DNA of 64,000 nucleotides from Mesobacillus maritimus (GTDB taxonomy: Bacteria; Bacillota; Bacilli; Bacillales; Cytobacillaceae), in NCBI RefSeq assembly GCF_019749255.1, contig NZ_JACWFH010000023.1, forward strand, positions 20,642 through 84,641. Direction: 5' to 3'. Positions 26,478 to 35,772 of this stretch are shown here, piece after piece (positions within the stretch are counted from its first letter, which is position 1; each line of letters opens with the position of its first letter). The notes under the pieces were generated by a model. That model was given only the letters and a program-made list of their open reading frames with translations, searched no databases and was not told where the DNA came from. A program made the position numbers and the translations under genes.

Positions 26478-27651
26478 TGTACTGTGCCTCCTGACGGATC
26501 CCCGATACATTTAAAACGGATTTCATTCGATCACTAGCTAAATCTGGATCTACAAGCAATCCAGCTTGGTCAGCTAATACAAATAACTCAGATAAATGAA
26601 CAATTGACCGAGCACTTTCAGCCCCACCAATCATTCGGAAATGAGACTGGTGTCCATTCAAATACGCCATAAACACAATTCCCGTTTTATAAGAATAAGT
26701 TGGTGTTTGGAAAATATGGCGTGAAAGAGGAACCGTCTTTTCCAATAACGTGTCATATCGGCCAACATCCCCGTCATCTAATGCATGTAGAGCTGCGGCT
26801 GCAGCAGGCGCAATTGCATCAAATATCCCTAATAAAGCATGACTATATCCTTCTTTATCTCCCTTTATTAATTCTGGATAGTTAAAATCATCCCCTGTAT
26901 ACATCTTCACTTCTGGAGGAAGCAACCTACGCATTTCGATTTCACGTGAGGCATCTAGCAAAGAAATCTTAATCCCATCCACTTTATCTTTGTTATCCCA
27001 GATTACATTCAGACAAACTTCCATCGCATCATCGAGATTCTTATAGCCCCAATAACCTTTTAACGCAGGATCAAACATGTCGCCTAACCAATGAAGGATA
27101 ACAGGCTTCGATACCTGGTTTAAAATATTGGCATAAATCCTTTCATAATCCTCAGGACCTTGTGCGCAATAGGCTAAGGCTCTGCTCGCCATTAAGATGA
27201 TTTGGGCATCGTGCTTTTCAACAAATTCACACTGCTCTTTATAAGCGGCCTCAACATCTGCTAGGTTTACAGAAGGACCTGCTAAAAGTTGATCTGTTCC
27301 TGCGCCACAAGCAATCCGTCCTCCTACCGCCTTCGCTTCAGCTGAGGATCTTTTGATTAATTCCTTGGCCATCCCCCAGTTTAGCCCCATCCCGCGTTGG
27401 GCTGTATCCATTGCATCCGCAACAGATAAACCAAGTGACCAAAGATGCCTTCTATAAGCTAAGGTGTCTTCCCAGTCAATTTTCGAATGCAAAAGAGGAT
27501 CTGTATGCGCAAACGGATCGGCTACGACATGTGCAGCAGAAAAGGCAACTCTGCTTTTAAATTGACCTGCTGGAACTGAAAAGGCACCTGCATTTCCAGC
27601 ACGATACTCAAATGTACCACCATTTTTACTTGGAAGCTTCAACAGCGTCAC
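26464..27651 (-). CDS. DUF993 protein, dihydrodipicolinate-synthase-like
   Basis: A 395-residue protein of DUF993, related to the DapA/N-acetylneuraminate-lyase aldolase barrel. Segments include VAFSAAHVVADPFAHTDPLLHSKIDWEDTLAYRRHLWSLGLSVADAMDTAQRGMGLNW, IACGAGTDQLLAG, VILHWLGDMFDP and VDGIKISLLDASRE, where the lysine of GIKIS is the candidate Schiff-base residue. Start GTG 27651 follows GGGGGTG. It overlaps the dehydrogenase gene by 26 bp, which shows tight coupling. No member is known to me to have an established reaction; an aldolase or dehydratase step on a keto-sugar is inferred. Confidence 0.85.
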   Translation of the reverse strand: MTLLKLPSKNGGTFEYRAGNAGAFSVPAGQFKSRVAFSAAHVVADPFAHTDPLLHSKIDWEDTLAYRRHLWSLGLSVADAMDTAQRGMGLNWGMAKELIKRSSAEAKAVGGRIACGAGTDQLLAGPSVNLADVEAAYKEQCEFVEKHDAQIILMASRALAYCAQGPEDYERIYANILNQVSKPVILHWLGDMFDPALKGYWGYKNLDDAMEVCLNVIWDNKDKVDGIKISLLDASREIEMRRLLPPEVKMYTGDDFNYPELIKGDKEGYSHALLGIFDAIAPAAAAALHALDDGDVGRYDTLLEKTVPLSRHIFQTPTYSYKTGIVFMAYLNGHQSHFRMIGGAESARSIVHLSELFVLADQAGLLVDPDLASDRMKSVLNVSGIRQEAQYSGKL

Positions 27652-28813
27652 TTTGTTTCACCCCCAAGCTTAATTCAGGTACGGCGATCCAACGGCGCTC
27701 ATCCCATGATTGGATTGCTAGTTCTGCGAGCTGAGTTCCTTTCGCGCCTTCTAATAAATTCCAAATAAACGGTTCATCTGTGACTACATGCTTCAAAAAC
27801 AGTTCCCACTGAACTTTGAACCCGTTATCAAAATTTTGATTATCAGGAACTGTTTGCCATTGTTCACTAAAATTAAATGGATTTTCAATATCCGGATTCC
27901 AAACTGGCTTCGGCGTGTTTACTCGATGCTGGACTTTGCAATCTCGTAACCCAGCTACAGCACTCCCCTCAGTACCATCCACTTGAATGGTAAGGAGGTC
28001 TTCACGATTCACCCTTACCGCCCATGAAGAGTTGGCCTGGACGACAATATCTCCCTCCAGTTCAAAGGTAGCATACGCGGCATCATCGGCAGTACAAGCA
28101 TATGGATGACCCTGCTCATCTAAACGCTTTGGAATATGTGTCACGCCTAGGCAAGAGACCGATTTCACGTTTCCAAATAAGTTATCTAAAACATATCTCC
28201 AGTGTGCGAACATATCAACAATGATTCCACCGCCATCTTCCTTGCGATAATTCCATGAAGGACGCTGGCCAGCCTGCCAATCTCCCTCAAAAACCCAATA
28301 ACCAAATTCCATTCGTACCGATAGAATCTTTCCAAAGAATCCAGAATCAATCAATCTTTTTAATTTTAATAGTCCTGGTAAAAATAATTTGTCTTGAACA
28401 ACCCCGGTCTTAACTCCCGCTTCATAGGCAAGCTGAGCGAGTTCCAGAGATTCTTCTAAACTAGTAGCTGTTGGTTTTTCACAATAAATATGTTTTCCCG
28501 CCTTTATTGCCTTCCTAATTGCTTCTGCACGGCGTACTGTTGTTTGGGAATCGAAATATATTACATTGTGTGGATCCGCCAAGCATTGTTCAAGATTGGT
28601 GCTCCATCTCTCAATACCGTGTTTCTCTGCTAACGCCTGTAATTTATCTTCATTTCTACCTACTAAAATAGGATCTGGCATGATCAAATCTCCATTTGAA
28701 AGAACAACTCCACCTTGTTGACGAATTGCCACAATCGATCGGACTAAATGTTGATTTGTTCCCATTCTCCCGGTTACACCGTTCATAATAATTCCGATTT
28801 TTTTCACTGCCAC
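27626..28813 (-). CDS. Gfo/Idh/MocA-family NAD(P)-dependent oxidoreductase
   Basis: About 395 residues. The N-terminal Rossmann fold starts KKIGIIMNGVTGRMGTNQH, so GxTGRMG replaces the common GxGxxG. The family catalytic motif is IYCEKPTATS (EKP) and the active-site lysine/aspartate region is GVVQDKLFLPGLLKLKRLIDSGFFGKI, with the substrate domain VRMEFGYWVFEGDW following. Start GTG 28813 lies eight bases from GGAGG. It likely oxidises a sugar, inositol or sugar-acid hydroxyl and is the first gene of an operon with DUF993 and a TIM-barrel isomerase. Confidence 0.9.
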   Translation of the reverse strand: MAVKKIGIIMNGVTGRMGTNQHLVRSIVAIRQQGGVVLSNGDLIMPDPILVGRNEDKLQALAEKHGIERWSTNLEQCLADPHNVIYFDSQTTVRRAEAIRKAIKAGKHIYCEKPTATSLEESLELAQLAYEAGVKTGVVQDKLFLPGLLKLKRLIDSGFFGKILSVRMEFGYWVFEGDWQAGQRPSWNYRKEDGGGIIVDMFAHWRYVLDNLFGNVKSVSCLGVTHIPKRLDEQGHPYACTADDAAYATFELEGDIVVQANSSWAVRVNREDLLTIQVDGTEGSAVAGLRDCKVQHRVNTPKPVWNPDIENPFNFSEQWQTVPDNQNFDNGFKVQWELFLKHVVTDEPFIWNLLEGAKGTQLAELAIQSWDERRWIAVPELSLGVKQSDAVEASK

Positions 28814-28992
28814 TATTGTTTCCTCCTTCACACTGGCTTTTTAGCCAGTTCATTTGTTTTCTCTATCTTCATTCTAAGGATTGCTTATGGGATAATCTCA
28901 TCTTAATCGGAAGGCTTTTTGCAATATCGGAGATGAATCAGAAATTGGTTTCCACTTCTCCATTTAATCAGCCCCACACTCTCGTAATAACT

Positions 28993-29023
28993 AAAAAACG
29001 CCAAAATCTTATCGATTTTGGCG
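28993..29023 (-). terminator. Terminator after the TRAP transporter genes
   Basis: CGCCAAAATC / GATTTTGGCG, a perfect 10-bp stem, is followed on the minus strand by TTTTTTAG. Confidence 0.9.
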
Positions 29024-29052
29024 TGACAGCTAAACGATGGGATTAACCCTTT

Positions 29053-30321
29053 TTATTCGTAAACGAATTCTGCTAAGAACAGGGAAAGCTGTGGAACATA
29101 GGTTATTACAAGTAAAGCTGCAATAAGAACAGCGATAAATGGTAAGGTCCCTTTCGTAACCCCTGCTAATGACATTTTACTTACACCTGAAGCGACAAAT
29201 AAGTTTAACCCAAACGGCGGCGTTAACATTCCGATGGCTAGATTGACTATCATGATTACACCAAAATGAATAGGGTCAATGCCCATTTCCATTACAACTG
29301 GCAAGAACAGTGGAACTAGAATGAGGACGGCTGCACTCGAATCCATAAACATCCCTACAATTAATAGGATAATATTGACAATAATTAAAAAGACAATTGG
29401 TGTTGAAGCAAATTCTAGCATTTTACTTGCAACAGTAGATGGAATTTGTTCATAAGTAAGGTACCAACTAAATACCTTGGAAGCAGAAATCACTAACATA
29501 ATCATGGCTGACGTAACGATTGACCTTTTGGTCACTTCAAATAACGTTTTTACCGTTAATTCTTTATAAATAAAGAATCCAACAATCATGCTATAAACAA
29601 TTGCTACGGCTGCCGCTTCAGTTGGAGTGAATACCCCAAAGTAAATACCGCCAAGAACGATAATTGGCATTAAAATTCCCCAAATAGCCGATGTCGTTGA
29701 TTTCCATAACTCTTTCCCTGTTGGTCTAGGATCAGGGGTATGTCCCTGTTTTTTCGCAATAATGTATCCCACAACCATCAATACTAGACCAATAAAAATA
29801 CCAGGAAGAATTCCAGCGATAAAGAGTTTTCCAATCGAGACCTCAGCTACAGATCCATAAACTAAAAAAGTAATACTTGGTGGGATAATAATCCCTAATG
29901 AACCAGCAGCTGTCATCAAACCAACAGAAAATTTTTCTGAAAACCGAGCTTGCTTGAGCGATGGAATCATAATTCCTCCGATTGCTGCTACGGTTGCAGG
30001 ACTTGACCCAGAAAGCGCAGCAAAAAACATGGAAGAGAGAACACCTGCGATTGGTAAGCCTCCTGTTGTCCACCCTACCCACTTTTTCGTAAAATCAATC
30101 AATCTCTTAGAAGTTCCACCCGCAAGCATTAAATCTCCTGCAAAGACGAAAAAAGGAATCGCCATTAGTGAAAAAGAATCAACACCCGAAAACATACTTC
30201 TTGCTAACGTATCAATTGGGACACCAGCTTGCAAAATAGCGACAAACGTACTTAAAGCTATCGCAATCGCGATGGGTACACCTAACAGAAGAAGAACGGT
30301 AAATAATATTAATAGAATCAT
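29053..30321 (-). CDS. TRAP transporter large membrane subunit (DctM type)
   Basis: A 422-residue integral membrane protein with about 12 helices, the size of DctM. It begins MILLILFTVLLLLGVPIAIAIALS. Family motifs are MAIPFFVFAGDLMLAGGTSKRLIDF, AALSGSSPATVAAIGGIMIPSL, GSLGIIIPPSITFLVYG, GVFTPTEAAAVAIVYS and NLAIGMLTPPFGLNLFVASG. It is the sodium-coupled translocation subunit that works with the small subunit and the binding protein. Its start overlaps the DctQ stop by four bases. A strong terminator follows. Confidence 0.95.
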   Translation of the reverse strand: MILLILFTVLLLLGVPIAIAIALSTFVAILQAGVPIDTLARSMFSGVDSFSLMAIPFFVFAGDLMLAGGTSKRLIDFTKKWVGWTTGGLPIAGVLSSMFFAALSGSSPATVAAIGGIMIPSLKQARFSEKFSVGLMTAAGSLGIIIPPSITFLVYGSVAEVSIGKLFIAGILPGIFIGLVLMVVGYIIAKKQGHTPDPRPTGKELWKSTTSAIWGILMPIIVLGGIYFGVFTPTEAAAVAIVYSMIVGFFIYKELTVKTLFEVTKRSIVTSAMIMLVISASKVFSWYLTYEQIPSTVASKMLEFASTPIVFLIIVNIILLIVGMFMDSSAAVLILVPLFLPVVMEMGIDPIHFGVIMIVNLAIGMLTPPFGLNLFVASGVSKMSLAGVTKGTLPFIAVLIAALLVITYVPQLSLFLAEFVYE

Positions 30322-30845
30322 AACTTTGTTACCTCCTCATTTATCGGAGGATGAAATTCATTCTTATAAGGAGTATTAAAATTTTTAATATCATCAATAA
30401 GGAGCTGCAAGAAACGAATTAGCATTAAAGATGCACCAACCGGAAGAGCTAAATAAGGAATAAACATTGGCAATCCTATTGATGGTGTAACGTTCCCGAA
30501 TTCCATAACACTTGATACAATGGTAGACCCAGACGTAATCAAAATCACACAAAAACTAATTGAGATAAGGTTCGCTATAATTGAAAAGATTCGCTTTCCT
30601 TTAGGAGGTAAATAGGTGGTGAGCGCATCCATCGTCGCATGCGCTTTTTCCCTTACTGCAATACTGCTCCCTATAAAGACAAACCAGATAATTAAATATC
30701 GGGAAATTTCCTCTGACCATGAAAGTGAGTAGTTAAACATATATCGTAATACAACTTGGACAAACACGAGCAAGGAAGTAAATACAAGAGAAATACCTGC
30801 TACATATTCTTCTAAATAGTTTAAAAGATGGTTGATCTTTTTCAA
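30318..30845 (-). CDS. TRAP transporter small membrane subunit (DctQ type)
   Basis: A 175-residue protein with four hydrophobic segments. Typical DctQ sequence: LEEYVAGISLVFTSLLVFVQVVLRYMFNYSLSWSEEISRYLIIWFVFIGSSIAVREKAHATMDAL. The SWSEEISRYLIIW motif is diagnostic. It pairs with DctM at 29053, overlapping it by four bases. An intrinsic hairpin lies between it and the binding-protein gene, probably lowering membrane subunit expression. Confidence 0.93.
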   Translation of the reverse strand: MKKINHLLNYLEEYVAGISLVFTSLLVFVQVVLRYMFNYSLSWSEEISRYLIIWFVFIGSSIAVREKAHATMDALTTYLPPKGKRIFSIIANLISISFCVILITSGSTIVSSVMEFGNVTPSIGLPMFIPYLALPVGASLMLIRFLQLLIDDIKNFNTPYKNEFHPPINEEVTKL

Positions 30846-30863
30846 TCTCTATCCCCTCCTAAG

Positions 30864-30890
30864 AAAAAGAGACGGCATAAAGCCGTCCTT
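30864..30890 (-). terminator. Attenuating hairpin between TRAP binding protein and membrane subunits
   Basis: GACGGC / GCCGTC around TTTAT, followed on the minus strand by TCTTTTTC. It lies inside the operon and would let more binding protein be made than permease. Confidence 0.75.
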
Positions 30891-30931
30891 ATGATCGTTC
30901 GTTCATAACTGCAGGTTGGGACTCCTCTTTG

Positions 30932-31966
30932 CTATTTGGCTTCTTCAATAGCATCCAGCAGTTCTTGACTTCCTTCTACCTTTTTGAAATCCTCATACAC
31001 ACTGCTTGTTGCCTCAATAAAGGCTTCCTTTTCAGCGTCTGATAGCTCTGTTACTTCAATTCCTGATTCTTCAATTGTCTTCATGTAAGCTTCCTCATCT
31101 TCTGCCGCTACTCCCCACTGCCATTCAGTAACCTCTGCTGATACTTCATCAATGGCTGTCTGTAAGTCTGCAGGAAGTTCTTGATAGAATTTGCTGCTAA
31201 TGATGAGTGGATAACCCATATATCCATGTCCACTTAAAGTTAAATAGTCTTGAACTTCATAGAATTTTTTACTAACAATATTACTCAATGGATTCTCCTG
31301 ACCATCCACTGTTTTGGTTTGTAGTGCCGTATAAAGTTCCGCAAAGTCAACAGAAACCCCTCCAGCTCCCATCGCTTCAAATTGAGAAATTAACAACGGA
31401 CTTTGAGATACACGCATTTTTAAACCATCTAAATCCTTTGGGCTTTTAATTGGATGTTTTGAGTTTGTCAGGTGCTTAAACCCACCATCCCAATAACCTA
31501 ATGCCATTAGCCCTTGTGACTCTAAATATTTATTAAAAATATCTCCTAATTCTCCGTTAACGGCATTTTGAACATGTTCACGATCATTGAATAAAAATGG
31601 TAAATCAAACACTTCAAATTGTTTAACAAAAGAAGGAAGTACTCCGGTAAAAGGTGCGTTCATTTGAACGGAACCAGATTGCATTTGCTCTAAGATCTCC
31701 CGGTCCGTTCCTAACTGAGAATCTGGATATACTTCAACTTTAATTTGACCATCTGTCCGTTCTTCTAGTAACTCTTTGAATTTCTCTGCCGCTTTCCCTT
31801 TTGCTGTTGAAGCGCTTACAACATGAGCGAACTTAATAACATATTCTTTGTTATCATCACCCTGCTGATCTCCACTACCCTCAGTTTTAGATGTATTTCC
31901 GCACCCTGCTAAAACCGACATAAGTAATAGAATGCTGATTGCAAAAATCCCCCAACTTCTCTTCAT
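30932..31966 (-). CDS. TRAP transporter substrate-binding lipoprotein (DctP type)
   Basis: A 344-residue extracytoplasmic solute receptor. The lipobox is SVLAGC (cysteine near residue 22). The DctP fold is shown by YVIKFAHVVSASTAKGKAAEKFKELLEERTDGQIKVEVYPDSQLGTDREILEQMQSGSVQM, DLDGLKMRVSQSPL with the carboxylate-binding arginine, and ELYTALQTKTVDGQENPLSNI. The arginine implies a carboxylate ligand such as a uronate or aldonate, by analogy with characterised DctP proteins. It is first in the TRAP operon, downstream of the AraC regulator. Confidence 0.93.
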   Translation of the reverse strand: MKRSWGIFAISILLLMSVLAGCGNTSKTEGSGDQQGDDNKEYVIKFAHVVSASTAKGKAAEKFKELLEERTDGQIKVEVYPDSQLGTDREILEQMQSGSVQMNAPFTGVLPSFVKQFEVFDLPFLFNDREHVQNAVNGELGDIFNKYLESQGLMALGYWDGGFKHLTNSKHPIKSPKDLDGLKMRVSQSPLLISQFEAMGAGGVSVDFAELYTALQTKTVDGQENPLSNIVSKKFYEVQDYLTLSGHGYMGYPLIISSKFYQELPADLQTAIDEVSAEVTEWQWGVAAEDEEAYMKTIEESGIEVTELSDAEKEAFIEATSSVYEDFKKVEGSQELLDAIEEAK

Positions 31967-32091
31967 TCATTGTCTCCTCCTTAGCAAATATCTTTCTCTT
32001 AATCTCTATTTTGAATTTTAAAATGAGTTATGTCTTGTGAGTTTGAGAAGAAAATTCTTAATTTTGGAGAAACTTCGATCTTAAACCATTT

Positions 32092-32940
32092 TTAAAACCG
32101 TAACTCTGTACCTTCAGGGGAGGGTTGTCCCGAAAGCCGGAATTTGTTTGGCGAGATCCCCACTAAATTTCGAAAAGTTCGATAAAACGTGGACAGTGTT
32201 TCATATCCTACTTCGAAACAAATGGACACAATGTCTTTATTTGTTTGTAAAAGCAGTTCTTTCGCTTTATTAATCCTAATTTTCTGGAGGTATTGTAGAG
32301 GAGTATCATTAAATTTCCGTTTAAAAATATCATTCATATACCGAGTCGAGATCTCAAAGCGATTTGAGAGACTTTCGGCTGTAATATTTTCAAAATAATG
32401 GGTATCAATAAAATCCTTTATTTGAATGGAACGGATATCATTCGCATCTTGAACATGGGTAAAATCACGCTGTCGTAACAATAGAAGGATGATTTCTAGT
32501 AAATACACTGGCATTGAAAGCTGCCCAAAAAAGTCACGATTCTTTTGCTCAAATAGCATCTTTCGAAACAATGGTCTTATCTCACTAGCTGTAAATAAAT
32601 CAAGTTCAAAGTGCTTTGACTCACTCTGTAATAATGAAACCAATTCTTCTTGTAAGCCAAGTTTTAAATCTGGGACTGAAAAGGCTAAGACCAATACAGT
32701 TAGTTTCGTTGTAGCCTTGATGGAATGAACAGTATGGGTATTGATTAACACTACTTTGTCCTTTGAAAAATCATAGGACTGCCCATCTAGTGTAATTACC
32801 CCCTCGCCCTCTAAGGCATATAGAATTTGAAAATGGTCATGATAATGTTCCGATAAGTACGTTCCTTTTTGATGCTTACTTTCATATAAAATGATCCCTG
32901 TATCAGGAAAAGCGTTTTTCTTATACAATGTCTTGTCCAT
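32092..32940 (-). CDS. AraC-family transcriptional regulator
   Basis: About 282 residues from ATG 32940 (MDKTLYKKNAFPDTG), behind GGGGG; the longer frame to 33009 is unlikely. The N-terminal cupin-like sensor reads GTYLSEHYHDHFQILYALEGEGVITLDGQSYDFSKDKVVLINTHTVHSI. The C-terminal double HTH (about 180-275) reads ITAESLSNRFEISTRYMNDIFKRKFNDTPLQYLQKIRINKAKELL and DIVSICFEVGYETLSTFYRTFRNLVGISPNKFR. It lies 125 bp upstream of the TRAP operon in the same direction and probably activates it and the downstream catabolic genes when the sugar is bound. Confidence 0.93.
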   Translation of the reverse strand: MDKTLYKKNAFPDTGIILYESKHQKGTYLSEHYHDHFQILYALEGEGVITLDGQSYDFSKDKVVLINTHTVHSIKATTKLTVLVLAFSVPDLKLGLQEELVSLLQSESKHFELDLFTASEIRPLFRKMLFEQKNRDFFGQLSMPVYLLEIILLLLRQRDFTHVQDANDIRSIQIKDFIDTHYFENITAESLSNRFEISTRYMNDIFKRKFNDTPLQYLQKIRINKAKELLLQTNKDIVSICFEVGYETLSTFYRTFRNLVGISPNKFRLSGQPSPEGTELRF

Positions 32941-33129
32941 ATTGTACCCCCTATAAATTAATAAAAAAAGATGACTAACGCAAAAAATCCTGCCCAAAAA
33001 ACTAACCATATGCCTTGAGAAAGACTCAAGCCTTAGGTTTTTTGGAATAATAAAAATATTATGATAAATACAATTATAGCTTAATTACGATGTAAAAGTT
33101 TGTTAAAGTTTGTAAAAATCCACATTTTC

Positions 33130-33297
33130 AATCTGGGACAGTTTTTACTGTACAAGCTCTAGTGTGTAAAACCTTACCATTCACACTTGGTAACATGTTT
33201 GTGTAAATGCCCTACGTATAAAAGCCGCCAACTATTTAGTCGGCGGCTTTTTCCCTTCATTATTTTAGGCATATATCCATGATGGTTCCTGGCACAA
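33130..33297. repeat. Dispersed intergenic repeat, copy C, with terminator
   Basis: Starts CTGGGACAGTTTTTACTGTA, carries GCCGCC/GGCGGC plus TTTTT at 33219-33253 and ends GGTTCCTGGCAC. It aligns with copy B (24213-24404). It fills the gap between the AraC gene and the ASCH gene. Confidence 0.65.
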
Positions 33298-33298
33298 A

Positions 33299-33757
33299 CT
33301 ATTTCTTATACACTACCTCAAACCTCTCACACACAACGGGTATTTTGTGATGAAACTCTCTATTCACACCTTCCAATTCATTCGTAAAAAAGTCTTCATG
33401 AACGTCACGCCAGTACGTTAATGTACGGTCCCCTTCCCCTTCTAAATAAGCGTGTTCTTCCGAGACCTCATCAAATGGAACAACTACTACTGAGGTTGTA
33501 ACTGCGATGGCAACGGCTTCTCCATTTCCATCCAGGATGATATTGTACATCCCCACATAAGGTAATGCCTCATTTTCCAATTCATATAAAAGATAATTTG
33601 ACGCTGTAGCGGTCTTCGTTCCTTCTACCACTAATTGTGCTAGATCATCCGCCATTTCTTTTGTATTTCCAAATGCCCATGCCACATAATCTGTTGGGCT
33701 ATTTGGCTCCATTTTTCGATACTCTTCCCACAATTGAATAATAGAATTATTTTTCAT
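33299..33757 (-). CDS. ASCH-domain protein
   Basis: About 152 residues from ATG 33757 (MKNNSIIQLWEEYRKM), behind AAAAGGAGAG; the longer frame to 33808 is not favoured. The ASCH fold is recognised by DYVAWAFGNTKEMADDLAQLVVEGTKTATASNYLLYELENEALPYVGMYNIILDGNGEAVAIAVTTSVVVVPFDEVSEEHAYLEGEGDRTLTYWRDVHEDFF. ASCH domains bind RNA or modified nucleosides (one member is an N4-acetylcytidine amidohydrolase). The exact role is not known. It lies just downstream of the ABC-F gene. Confidence 0.85.
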   Translation of the reverse strand: MKNNSIIQLWEEYRKMEPNSPTDYVAWAFGNTKEMADDLAQLVVEGTKTATASNYLLYELENEALPYVGMYNIILDGNGEAVAIAVTTSVVVVPFDEVSEEHAYLEGEGDRTLTYWRDVHEDFFTNELEGVNREFHHKIPVVCERFEVVYKK

Positions 33758-33774
33758 TTTTTTCTCTCTCCTTT

Positions 33775-35651
33775 TTATGCCTCTAACCGATCGCAAAGTT
33801 CTTCCCATCTCTGCTCTAGGTTTTCTTTTTCTTTATATAATTGTTGCATGACCTCTAAATCCTCGACCTCTAACAACCTTTTATCTAGCTCAAATATTTT
33901 TTCCTCCAATAAGACTAAACCCTCTTCTAAGTTTTCATTGTCCTCACGCTCTTGCTTTGTCACTTTCTTCTGCAATGGACGCATTTCCTTCTTTTTCTCT
34001 ACACTTACTTGCTCAGCTTTCTCTCTTCCTTCAGCCATTTTTTCCTTCGCCCACGTATAGTCACCTTCAAAGCAATGAAGCCTCTTTGCTTCAATCCAAT
34101 AAATTTTTCCAAATAGTTTGTTTAGAAAATACCGGTCATGCGAGACCGCTACTAGACTCCTTGAAAATCTTCGAGCGCCTCTTCCAACACTTCTCTTGAA
34201 TCAATATCCAAATGGTTCGTTGGTTCATCTAAGATCAGCAAATTTATGTCCTGATGCATCAATTGAGCTAAGCGTAACCGCATCCTCTCGCCGCCACTAA
34301 GCTGAGAAACTTTTTGAAAAACGTGGTAGCCATAAAACATAAATCTGGCTAAAATTTGTCTCGCTTCTCCTTCTGTTACGTTCACTTCTTCTCGAAACGC
34401 CTCAATCACCGTTTCGTCTTTAATCGTAGAAAAGATGTTTTGTGATAAATATCCGATTTTGACATTACTCCCGATTCGCACTTCCCCTGCATCCGGCTCT
34501 AGTTGTTGTAGGATCATTTTGAGCAGCGTAGATTTGCCTGTTCCATTTTCACCTATAATCGCAGCTCGCTCTTGATAGGTGACATGCATAGTTACATTCT
34601 CAAATAACTGCTTATCATCAAAACGTTTTGCAACATCTTTAAGCACAATTACATCCTTTCCACTTCGGTCGGTGGAATCCATTTCTAGGTTCATTTTCTT
34701 CCGATTTAGCACCGGCCGCTGGAGCTTTTCCATTCTTTCCAACGCTCTTTCCATATTACGTGCCCGTCTATGAAGTCCCGCATTTGGTGGATTGGCTCTG
34801 TTTGCCCACTCTCTTAGCTTTTTAATGGTTTCTTTCATCTTCTTTATTTTCTTTTGCTGTTCCTCAAAGGCTTGAAATTCTCTTAACAGCCGTTCCTCTT
34901 TTTCTTTGACAAACCCTGTAAAATTGGTATGGTATGTCGTGATTTCTCCATCTTCTAAATCGATGACCTTGTTCACAACCTCATCAAGAAAATAACGATC
35001 ATGAGAAATCAAAAGGACCGTCCCGCTATACTCTTTTAGAAAATTCCCAAGCCATTCTACAGCCATTAAATCTAAATGATTCGTTGGTTCATCCAATAAC
35101 AACAAGTCTGGTTGTTTCAGGAGCATTAACGCCAAACCCACTTTTGTTTTTTCTCCTCCACTTAAACGAGAGAATGACTGCCAAAGTAATGGCTGAATGT
35201 TTAAGCCATGGACAATTCTCTCAATATTAGATTCAATTTCATACCCGCCATTCATTGTGAACTGATCTTGTAAGTCTCCATACTCGCCGATGAGTTTCTC
35301 TAATGTATCTGCGTTGTTCTCCATCCCCATCTTAGTTTCTAATCTTTTCATTTTCTCTTCAATCTTTAATAATGGAGAGAACGCAGATGTTAAAACAGCC
35401 TTGGTGGTAGTGCTATCCTCATAATCTGGGATTTGTGATAGATAGCCAATCGCTGTTCCTTTTTTCCAGTGGATTTGTCCGGAATCAGGCGTTTCTTCTC
35501 CTGCTACCAACTTAATTAACGTTGTTTTTCCACTCCCATTCCGGCCAACTAACCCAACTCGTTCTTTTTCTTTTATTTCAAAGGAGATCTCTTCAAACAC
35601 AGAGTTTCCTCCATACATCTTCGCAATTTTATCAACACTACAGACAATCAT
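33775..35651 (-). pseudogene. ABC-F ATPase, frameshifted near the second H-loop
   Basis: Start ATG 35651 (MIVCSVDKIAKMYGG) lies behind AGGAGG. The first ATPase has Walker A GRNGSGKTT, signature LSGGEKTKVGLAL and Walker B LLLLDEPTNHLD. An interdomain linker (about 230-320) follows, then the second ATPase: GENGTGKST, LSGGERMRLRLAQ, LLILDEPTNHLD. At GCGCTCGAAGATTTTCAAGG the frame hits TAG (34152). One base lower the frame continues as SLVAVSHDRYFLNKLFGKIYWIEAKRL and a charged coiled-coil tail ending DRLEA at 33775. The intact protein would be about 624 aa. ABC-F proteins act on ribosomes and some confer antibiotic resistance. The leader points to an antibiotic-inducible type. Confidence 0.85.
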
Positions 35652-35676
35652 GAATATTCCTCCTAAAAATAAATAC

Positions 35677-35711
35677 AAAAAGGCCATGGAAAGACAGTTC
35701 TTCCCATGGCC
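35677..35711 (-). terminator. Second leader terminator, just before the ABC-F ribosome binding site
   Basis: On the minus strand GGCCATGG and CCATGGCC pair, extended by flanking bases, and are followed by TTTTTGT. It ends about 13 bases before the AGGAGG of the ABC-F gene. Confidence 0.8.
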
Positions 35712-35772
35712 AGGTTTTAATCGAAAAAGTAATCGGACCTCGTCCTGAAATTACCATTCCATTTTTTTACGC

